Positions 1 through 5,976 of a DNA stretch of 7,375 nt are shown here, piece by piece. Source of the DNA: an uncultured Rubritalea sp. (lineage in GTDB: Bacteria; Verrucomicrobiota; Verrucomicrobiia; Verrucomicrobiales; Akkermansiaceae); NCBI GenBank assembly GCA_937951395.1, contig CALFBV010000189.1, positions 1 to 7,375 on the forward strand, given 5' to 3'. The stretch's first letter is position 1, and every line of letters starts with the position of its first letter. The notes beneath the pieces are model-generated. The model saw only the letters and a list, made by a program, of their open reading frames with translations. It had not been told where the DNA came from and ran no database searches. The translations under genes and the position numbers were made by a program.

Positions 1-1416
1 CATAGCAATGAGCCCTTTGAACCAAGGTTTCTGATAAAGTTCTGGAGTAGAAGAAAACAAAGAACCTATATTTTCCTTAATAACAGGCAAACTTTGTTCA
101 TCGCCAGCTACTGGGGTTTCTTTAGCTGTGATCAACGGATCAGTCATAGAAACAGCTTTTCCTGACACCTTAATTTTGTGCTTCGCTGTTTCCACCGTTT
201 TGTATTCTTCTGTTTCTGGATCAAAGAAACTGAACTGAAAAAAGGTTTCGAACTCCCCAGGATCGGTAGCCACGGCAGGAACGCTAAAGTTTTTTCTGGC
301 ATGAAAGTCAACGATGTCTCCACTTTCAAGATCAGTCTTTGCCTTGTAGGTCTTCCAAGTTTTTGATGGAATAAGAGTTGGTTTGTCAACTCGATCGAAA
401 TTTCCTTTTCCTTCAATGGATACTTTGAGTGTGGTGGCTTCTCCAGTTTCAAGAGAAGATGGAAGTGAACTAGCCTTGATCTTATATTGCCCCACTGCTC
501 CAGTGAATGAATCTGGACGACCTTTCAGAGGAGGTGTGATCACCTTGGTCTTCTTCTGTTCACTAGTGAAAGTAATGTCTCTGCTTTCATATTGGGTGAA
601 AAAACTATCAAAAAACGGATCGTCAAATGGATCATTGCTCCGCCTTCTGTTGGTTGACCGTTTACTAGGCACACTCAGCGTGGCTTTGAGATCAGTTGTT
701 AGATCATAGTCACCAGCCTTTATACCCGAGAGATTTCCATACCAGCTAAAGACGCGATAGCGAATACCTTCAAGAACCTCTGTGCTCTGTTCTGGTTCGT
801 CACTCAATGCTGAAAGGGTGAATGCTTCGCTAGATACCGACGGTTTGCTAAGAGCACGAACACGGAGTCCTGAGCGAAGATAAGCGCGAATCAACACAGG
901 AGTGGATTCTCCGACATAGAGATGTTCTCTACCTTTGTTATCAGCACGATTAATGGTTAGAAACGCTGTTTGTTTTTTTTCTTCATCACTTAATTGATCA
1001 CCATGCTGAAGAGGCGGCTGCGAAGCATTTTTCTGTGGAGCAGTGACTGTAAGTTTGAGAGAATTACTGCTATACTGCTGACCTCCAGATTGCACCGTCA
1101 CAGCTGGGATTTGATACTGACCTTCCTTAGTAGCTGTAATTTGGTAGCTATAGTTAGTCACAGAAGTCATATCTCCATTGACGATGCGAATCTGACTAGA
1201 CTGACCAGCCGGGATGAAGGTAAGATTATCTATCTCAGCTAGCTGAGGCACAGCATTTCGTTCCCCGTTCTTAATATTCACAGTGAACCTCGCAGTCTCA
1301 TTCAATGGTATCGTCTTAGGCTCCAATGTGACCGAAACTGACGGTGCTGCAACCGCGCTAGTAAATAATCCAGCTAAAGTAATAGTTATGAGGAAGATAA
1401 GATTTCTTGTTTTCAT
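1..1416 (-). CDS. batD: BatD-family protein (BatD/oxygen-tolerance family), 3' end beyond window edge
   Basis: Reading back from the ATG at 1416-1414, the frame stays open for 472 codons to the window edge without a stop, so the C-terminus is missing. The start gives a clear signal peptide: basic MKTRN, a hydrophobic core of about 15 residues, and an AVA/VAA cleavage site near residue 23. The following part is beta-rich and repetitive in style (PKTIPLNETARFTVNIKNGE, then LYVGESTPVLIRAYL, then LETGEATTLKVSIEGKGNFD), as in the Ig-like repeats of BatD. An aromatic-acidic segment, DPFDDPFFDSFF, lies at residues 262-273. The last visible residues (ELYQKPWFKGLIAM) look like the approach to the C-terminal membrane helix of the family. 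It starts 29 bases after the BatB-BatC stop, so the two are probably cotranscribed. The start has no good Shine-Dalgarno. BatD is thought to work with BatA/B/C in the periplasm; its biochemical role is unsettled, and the aerotolerance label comes from Bacteroides. Family call fairly sure. Confidence 0.85.
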   Translation of the reverse strand, partial: MKTRNLIFLITITLAGLFTSAVAAPSVSVTLEPKTIPLNETARFTVNIKNGERNAVPQLAEIDNLTFIPAGQSSQIRIVNGDMTSVTNYSYQITATKEGQYQIPAVTVQSGGQQYSSNSLKLTVTAPQKNASQPPLQHGDQLSDEEKKQTAFLTINRADNKGREHLYVGESTPVLIRAYLRSGLRVRALSKPSVSSEAFTLSALSDEPEQSTEVLEGIRYRVFSWYGNLSGIKAGDYDLTTDLKATLSVPSKRSTNRRRSNDPFDDPFFDSFFTQYESRDITFTSEQKKTKVITPPLKGRPDSFTGAVGQYKIKASSLPSSLETGEATTLKVSIEGKGNFDRVDKPTLIPSKTWKTYKAKTDLESGDIVDFHARKNFSVPAVATDPGEFETFFQFSFFDPETEEYKTVETAKHKIKVSGKAVSMTDPLITAKETPVAGDEQSLPVIKENIGSLFSSTPELYQKPWFKGLIAM

Positions 1417-1445
1417 GATTTCGTTAAGAGTTCGAGCTTATCTAA

Positions 1446-3347
1446 TTACCAGTCTTTACCTTTTGTTGTATTATCAGGATCACTCGGATGCCCTTTGCGA
1501 GCAGGAACAACGAGCACACGCTCTTCATCGCCCTCAAGAGACTTGAGCAGCTGAAGCGCCTCTTCTTTTGTCATCTTGCCTGCTGCACGGCGCTCTTCAT
1601 TTAGTGAAGTAGCTCCCTCCTTTTCAGAAAGATTCTCATCAGATGGCCTTTCTTCATCTCCATTCTGAGCTTTGGCATCATCGCTTTGAGTTTTCTCTTC
1701 CTTACCCTGACCTCCCTCGCCTTTTTCGCTCTTATCTTTTCCTTGATTTCCCTTACTTTGCTCACTCTTCCCCTGTTCACTTTTACTCTCCTTGCTTTTA
1801 CTCTGTTTGCCCTCGTCTTGCTCCTCTTTACTTTGATCTCCCTTGTTTTCTTCGTCCTTTTCCTGCTTGTCCTGATCTTTCTGCTCTTTTTTATTTTGAT
1901 CCTTCTGTTGCTGATCTTCGTTTATTTTCTGCTGTTTTAGCTCGTCTATTTTCTTCTGCACATACTCTCGATTTTTCTCAGCATCTTCATCTGATGTATC
2001 GAGAGCAAGAGAACCTTCATAAGCGGTAACACTTTTCTCCCACAGCTTGATCGTTTCCTCGACATCACCATTAGAAAGGAGAGTAGCTCCCTGCTTGAAT
2101 AGAGCGTTCCCCATATTATAATATGAGTTAGATTGCAGACTTAGGTCATCGCTTTGCTCAATTGATTGTTGAAATAGACCTTCAGCATCGGAAGCCTCCC
2201 CCGATTGATACTTTTTAATTGCCTCATTGTAAGCCTCCTTTCCATCTTCAGCACGCACTTCAACTAGGCTAACAATAAAGAAAATAATGACTATCGTAAC
2301 CGAAGCTTGCTGTTGCCTCAAGCTACTCTTCTTCGACAGCCTACGGCGGTCGCCGATCATCATCGAGACAACCAGTAATGCTATAGCTCCACCCAAGGGC
2401 CATTGATACCTTTCTATCGCTACTTTCTGTATTCGTTGCTTGAGTTCTTCCTTAGGAACTAAACTTAGTTTTTCTTGATAGATTTTCCTTAATCCCTCCC
2501 CACCCTTACCGAATGGAGCATAGATTCCACCTGTAATTTCAGCGATTTTTTTCAACCCTTTTTCATCCAGTTTTGTTCGGACTAGTTTGCCAGATGAGTC
2601 TTTCAGGTAATCCGTTCCGTATTGAGGATGTGAAATGGGAATCAGCTCTCCCTCTTCTGATCCGACCCCAAGTGAGTAAACAATAACATTTTGCTTCACC
2701 GCATTATTCGCTGCCTCCAGAGCCTCTCCCTGTAAATCTTCCCCGTCAGTCACTACCACGAGAATCCGATGATTGTTTCCAGCCTCCTCAAAAATGCTAG
2801 ATGCTTCATTAATCGCGCTTGCTAAATCAGTTCCCTTTTTAGGGATTATTTCAGTGGTAATGGCATTCAAAGACTGCTCAAAAGCCCGATAGTCCAAGGT
2901 AAAAGGGCAAAGTAAAAATGAACTCCCTGAGAAAGGTAGCAAGCCCACACGATCACCCTCAAGTTGGTTCACAAAATCCATAACCCCCATCTTCACTCTT
3001 TCTAATCTGTTAGGCTGAATATCCTCAGCCAACATTGAACGCGAAGCATCAATCGCGAAAAGTATATCGATCCCCTTTCTGTTTACCTCTTTCAATTCAT
3101 GTCCAAGCTGAGGACGAGCCAACGTCAAAAATAAAAGCGCTGTGCAAATCACCAAGCTCGCTCTCTTTATCCAACGCTTCGGTCTGGAAATACTGGAACG
3201 TAATTTCGCCAAAAGCTTTCCTGTAATAAAGCTTTCCAAGGCCAGTTTATTCCTTTTATCGGAAAGGACAAACCAAATAATCATTCCTATAGTTATAATC
3301 AAACCAATCAGAATCCATACTGGCTGTGCAAAAGTAATCTCGTTCAT
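1446..3347 (-). CDS. BatB-BatC fusion: VWA domain membrane protein with C-terminal TPR region
   Basis: 633 residues. Two N-terminal helices (about 8-28 and 61-78) flank a basic, probably cytoplasmic loop. The VWA domain (about 92-285) has a complete metal-ion-dependent adhesion site: D100-A-S102-R-S104, T173 in KKGTDL, and D201 in VVTDGED. GSSFLLCPFTLDY is typical of BatA/BatB. A third helix (about 317-332) and a basic loop (RRRLSKK) follow, then a fourth hydrophobic segment (348-364) ending in VRA-ED. Next comes a TPR-like region (369-455, including SYYNMGNALFKQG), typical of BatC. A tail rich in K, E, Q, D and S (about 467-577) follows, and the protein closes with MTKEEALQLLKSLEGDEE and a terminal KDW, also BatC-like. 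BatB and BatC are often separate genes; here the frame is unbroken. No second VWA gene (BatA) is visible. The predicted topology puts both the VWA and TPR parts in the periplasm, where VWA-TPR pairs are thought to mediate protein-protein contacts. The ATG at 3347 is supported by AGGAA nine bases upstream. Confidence 0.92.
   Translation of the reverse strand: MNEITFAQPVWILIGLIITIGMIIWFVLSDKRNKLALESFITGKLLAKLRSSISRPKRWIKRASLVICTALLFLTLARPQLGHELKEVNRKGIDILFAIDASRSMLAEDIQPNRLERVKMGVMDFVNQLEGDRVGLLPFSGSSFLLCPFTLDYRAFEQSLNAITTEIIPKKGTDLASAINEASSIFEEAGNNHRILVVVTDGEDLQGEALEAANNAVKQNVIVYSLGVGSEEGELIPISHPQYGTDYLKDSSGKLVRTKLDEKGLKKIAEITGGIYAPFGKGGEGLRKIYQEKLSLVPKEELKQRIQKVAIERYQWPLGGAIALLVVSMMIGDRRRLSKKSSLRQQQASVTIVIIFFIVSLVEVRAEDGKEAYNEAIKKYQSGEASDAEGLFQQSIEQSDDLSLQSNSYYNMGNALFKQGATLLSNGDVEETIKLWEKSVTAYEGSLALDTSDEDAEKNREYVQKKIDELKQQKINEDQQQKDQNKKEQKDQDKQEKDEENKGDQSKEEQDEGKQSKSKESKSEQGKSEQSKGNQGKDKSEKGEGGQGKEEKTQSDDAKAQNGDEERPSDENLSEKEGATSLNEERRAAGKMTKEEALQLLKSLEGDEERVLVVPARKGHPSDPDNTTKGKDW
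1617..1949 (-). other. Low-complexity, highly charged coding segment in the BatC part
   Basis: About 110 codons of the BatB-BatC gene encode almost only K, E, Q, D, S, G and N, with short irregular repeats such as KSEQGKSEQSKG and DQNKKEQKDQDKQ. On the plus strand this shows as a pyrimidine-rich stretch of CTT, CTC and TTT-like triplets. The segment is probably disordered and links the TPR region to the short conserved C-terminal motif. Similar charged tails are known in BatC-like proteins. The repetition is at the level of amino-acid composition; I see no exact tandem DNA repeat longer than about a dozen bases. Confidence 0.85.
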
Positions 3348-3439
3348 AAGTATAAGTTCCTGTATTATTCCTTCCTGAATATCTCATTAAGATTCGTAAA
3401 CCAAGCCCGCGGCCCAGTCCATGAAAAGAGTATAAAAAA
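3348..3439. other. Intergenic gap between protease and BatB-BatC, with a GC-rich patch
   Basis: A 92-base spacer with no gene I can support. It is AT-rich except for 3402-3420, which is about 80 percent G+C and includes the palindrome CCGCGG. No stem long enough for a terminator and no convincing -35/-10 pair was seen. An 11-codon open frame (MDWAAGLVYES, 3422-3387) lacks a ribosome binding site and is not called as a gene. Confidence 0.5.
3357..3361 (-). promoter_or_regulatory. Ribosome binding site of the BatB-BatC gene
   Basis: AGGAA on the minus strand lies nine bases before the ATG at 3347. It is the only reasonable Shine-Dalgarno among the four gene starts visible here and supports that start. 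A second purine run, AGGAAGGAA, at 3368-3376 is about 20 bases from the start and too far to serve in the usual way. Confidence 0.5.
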
Positions 3440-4588
3440 TTACTCAATAGATAACTTTACTCGATGTTTATTATTCCGCCAAAGATCAATTGTTATAACA
3501 TCTCCTTTTTTTAAGTGCGCAATAGACGATCTAAGACCTCCTGCTCCTTCTAGACCTCTACCATTAATATGAGTAATCACATCGCCAGGTAATATGCCAG
3601 CTTTAGCCGCAGCGGTATCAGCCAACACTCTCTGAACCACTACAGATTTCTTACTCAGCCCTAAATGCTGAGCTTCAGCTTCTGAAATAGGAGCTATATA
3701 CACCCCTATTGTTCGGCGGTTCACTTTGCCTGTTTTAGTAAGCTGAGTGCTAATATTCACTGCAAGATTAGATGGAATAGCGAAACCTATACCCACATTT
3801 CCACCTGAGCGAGACACAATGGCTGAATTAATGCCAATCAAACGTCCCTTTATATCGACTAATGCTCCTCCTGAATTACCTGGGTTAATGGATGCGTCTG
3901 TTTGGATAAAGTTCTCATATCCATCCATTCCATAGACACCTATATTTCTATTTTTAGCAGAAATAATACCACTGGTAACAGTTAAACCTACCCCCATAGG
4001 ATTGCCGATTGCGAACACAACATCACCAACTTTGGCTTGTTCACTATTGGCGACCTTAGCGAAAGACAGCCCCTTTGCATTTACCTTAAGCACAGCGACA
4101 TCTGTCTTAGAGTCACGACCTACAACTCGTGCTTTATATTCCTTACCACTACTTAACCGCACAAGAATTTCATCTGCCACTCCACCTTGCTGATTAGAAA
4201 TGACATGGTTATTAGTAATAATATAACCATTGGCATTCAGAATCACACCAGAACCTACTCCTTGAGGAACTTTGTGCGTTTCAACATTCGAGCCTCTTCT
4301 ATTCATAGGAGGTAGTCCTAAGAATTCTCGGAGTAAATCATCCCTTGATGAGCCACTATAGCGTAAGTATTGAACTAATTCCGCAGTATATACAGAAACC
4401 ACAGACTTCTGTGCCTGCTCTAACATACTAGCGTAGCTTGCACCATTGGAGCGATCAATGGGATGACTATCGATATTTACATTCAGCCCATCTGCGCCCT
4501 TCGTGCGCTCAGAGGAAAAGTAACAAGTTAAACCAATGAAACATGGTAGTAACATCCATTTTAGTCTGCTTTTCTGTTTGCTCTTCAT
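3440..4588 (-). CDS. HtrA/Deg-family trypsin-like serine protease, one PDZ domain
   Basis: 382 residues. A basic N-terminus (MKSKQKSRLK) and a short hydrophobic stretch (about 11-24) suggest a signal peptide or membrane anchor, placing the protease in the periplasm. The trypsin-like domain (about 57-285) carries the full catalytic triad: H128 in TNNHVI, D163 in SKTDVAVLKV and S239 in PGNSGG. GSGVILNANGYIITNNHV and QTDASINPGNSGGALV are HtrA hallmarks. A variable, charged loop (about 72-107) takes the place of the family's LA loop. A single PDZ domain follows (about 291-380; GILPGDVITHINGR), so the layout resembles DegS or short HtrA enzymes more than two-PDZ DegP. Such enzymes degrade or cleave misfolded exported proteins, or cut a regulatory target; which applies cannot be read here. 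It lies 85 bases after the DUF4340 gene and 92 bases before BatB-BatC. The start has no Shine-Dalgarno but gives the only sensible N-terminus. Family certain; subfamily (DegS- or DegP-like) not. Confidence 0.95.
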   Translation of the reverse strand: MKSKQKSRLKWMLLPCFIGLTCYFSSERTKGADGLNVNIDSHPIDRSNGASYASMLEQAQKSVVSVYTAELVQYLRYSGSSRDDLLREFLGLPPMNRRGSNVETHKVPQGVGSGVILNANGYIITNNHVISNQQGGVADEILVRLSSGKEYKARVVGRDSKTDVAVLKVNAKGLSFAKVANSEQAKVGDVVFAIGNPMGVGLTVTSGIISAKNRNIGVYGMDGYENFIQTDASINPGNSGGALVDIKGRLIGINSAIVSRSGGNVGIGFAIPSNLAVNISTQLTKTGKVNRRTIGVYIAPISEAEAQHLGLSKKSVVVQRVLADTAAAKAGILPGDVITHINGRGLEGAGGLRSSIAHLKKGDVITIDLWRNNKHRVKLSIE

Positions 4589-4604
4589 TCTATCTATTAT
4601 GTTT

Positions 4605-4634
4605 ATTTTACAGTATGTTGGATCAGTAGTTTAA
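4605..4634 (-). promoter_or_regulatory. Possible weak promoter upstream of the protease gene
   Basis: In the 85-base AT-rich gap before the protease, the minus strand reads TTAAAC, then 18 bases, then TAAAAT. The -10 box fits the sigma-70 consensus at five of six positions, but the -35 box at only three. Transcription from it would start roughly ten bases before the ATG, giving a very short leader. Chance matches of this quality are common in AT-rich DNA. The rest of the gap (4589-4673) shows no clear hairpin or terminator. Confidence 0.2.
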
Positions 4635-4673
4635 GAAAAGAAATGATAATTCTAATAAGGCTTCTAGTGGTAT

Positions 4674-5948
4674 TCATTCTTGCTTTATTTCATCAGATTC
4701 TACTTCATCCCCAACTTTTTCAGATGCTTTCTTATTAGTTTCAGGATCAGGAAGACTTTCTAGAAAGTCTTCTTTATTTCGTAGTAATGGCTCAATATTA
4801 CTGCGCTGAACTATGTAAAGGTATTGACTAAATACTCTCTGGCTCTCTAATTTCTCTGTTAGTTTTTTCTGTTCCTTTTTATCGTCCTCAGATTCTTTTT
4901 TTGCTTCAGAGTTCTTTGGGATCTTACGGTCCACCTCATAAGAAAGGACATAGTTAGTATCCTTTTTTTCTGAACTCTCTGGAGAAAGTTGGATCTTATA
5001 AGTAAATCCATCAAATGTGGTGATAGAATATTTATACACCTGACTACTTGGGCGCTTTTCAAGCCACTCACTCAAAGATTTCTTCCCAAGAACCTCTTCA
5101 AAGGGAGCACTACTTAATAACGATTTAAATTGATCAACAGCACTTTGCTTCACTTGCTTTCCCTCTGGTGTATTGATAAGGGCAAAAGATTCGTCTTTTT
5201 TAGTTTTACTCAGTGTCCAGCCATCCTCGACCGTCGACATGAGACTAAATCCAAAGTAAGGCAATGCCTTGCGAGCAGGATCAAACATTTTCCAGCCTTC
5301 ATTTTTTTTCGCTTTAGCGGTCACCTCTTTAGAAATCGATTGGATATTTTCTATCACAAGAAACTTTTTATTTAACCAATCACCTATCTCACTTTCCAAC
5401 TCCGTGTGTGTCTGGCTAAGGGAGTAAACTGTGTCCGGTTCAGAATCCAGCCTCGCTTTCCTCCCGATAGGATAACTAGATCCTCCCATCATGGGATTGC
5501 TAGGAGCGCCTTTGATCATGTTTCCAAGATAGACCTTTTCTATCGTATTCCCTTGTTTATCATAAAACTCTACTTTTGTTAGAGATCCCGATTTTTCATC
5601 TACTCCAAACCTCTCATGATATTTATCCGAAGTTTTCAAAGGTTGAGACACCTTAGAGTCAAACAAGCCTGTCAACTCTCGGATCACCTTTTGCGAGTTT
5701 GCAGGAAAATCCTCTTTGTTAGGTATCACCCAGCTATCTCCGACTTTTTTGAAGTGCTTAGATTTCTCCTTGGAATGGATTTTAACTTCTCGGATAGGGT
5801 CAGAGTCCAAATGACTCAGTAATGCTTTCCCTACTTGTATCTTTGTGTCTGAGCTAACCTCTACATTTTGATTAGACCGTATAGTGAGTGTAACAACCAA
5901 AAGAGTAATGGCTATTACCCATAAACTGATAAGTGATTTAATAGACAT
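4674..5948 (-). CDS. DUF4340 domain protein, membrane-anchored
   Basis: 424 residues with one N-terminal membrane helix (about 5-23) and the remainder probably outside the cytoplasm. Features of DUF4340 are visible: a tryptophan-centred segment with a 'pad' motif (DSWVIPNKEDFPANSQKVIREL, residues about 71-92), a FGVDE stretch (114-118), a strand-turn-strand with a glycine (KVEFYDKQGNTIEKVYLG) and TVYSLSQ followed by a WLNKKFL segment (173-197), like the conserved 'vy.v....l' and 'r' positions of the family. The C-terminal half has charged insertions (about 345-370) and ends in a K/E/D-rich tail (400-424). The family has no established biochemical function. It often sits directly after a GldG-like ABC auxiliary gene, as here with a 28-base gap, which suggests a shared complex. 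The start is the ATG giving the helix at the N-terminus; no Shine-Dalgarno precedes it. Stop is TGA, whereas the other three visible stops are TAA. Confidence 0.82.
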   Translation of the reverse strand: MSIKSLISLWVIAITLLVVTLTIRSNQNVEVSSDTKIQVGKALLSHLDSDPIREVKIHSKEKSKHFKKVGDSWVIPNKEDFPANSQKVIRELTGLFDSKVSQPLKTSDKYHERFGVDEKSGSLTKVEFYDKQGNTIEKVYLGNMIKGAPSNPMMGGSSYPIGRKARLDSEPDTVYSLSQTHTELESEIGDWLNKKFLVIENIQSISKEVTAKAKKNEGWKMFDPARKALPYFGFSLMSTVEDGWTLSKTKKDESFALINTPEGKQVKQSAVDQFKSLLSSAPFEEVLGKKSLSEWLEKRPSSQVYKYSITTFDGFTYKIQLSPESSEKKDTNYVLSYEVDRKIPKNSEAKKESEDDKKEQKKLTEKLESQRVFSQYLYIVQRSNIEPLLRNKEDFLESLPDPETNKKASEKVGDEVESDEIKQE

Positions 5949-5976
5949 AATTAATTATTTTATTTAGTGTTTAGAG

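Noticed and set aside
144..452. Minus-strand 102-codon open frame in the left part of the window.
   Set aside because: It is out of frame with BatD, whose uninterrupted 472-codon reading, signal peptide and family-like sequence cover the same bases.
1643..2029. Plus-strand open frames, including one of 84 codons (1686-1940) made almost wholly of F, L, T, I, S and V that looks like a membrane protein.
   Set aside because: They are the antisense of the K/E/Q/D/S-rich BatC tail: reversing AAA, GAA, CAA and similar codons gives F, L and S codons. No ribosome binding site or promoter is seen, and the minus-strand gene is secure.
3402..3420. GC-rich patch with CCGCGG as a rho-independent terminator after the protease.
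   Set aside because: The symmetric part is only six bases, no longer stem can be formed, and no T-run follows on the minus strand.
3256..3447. Minus-strand 63-codon open frame across the start of BatB-BatC.
   Set aside because: It overlaps the first 92 bases of BatB in another frame, has no ribosome binding site, and its protein has no recognisable pattern.
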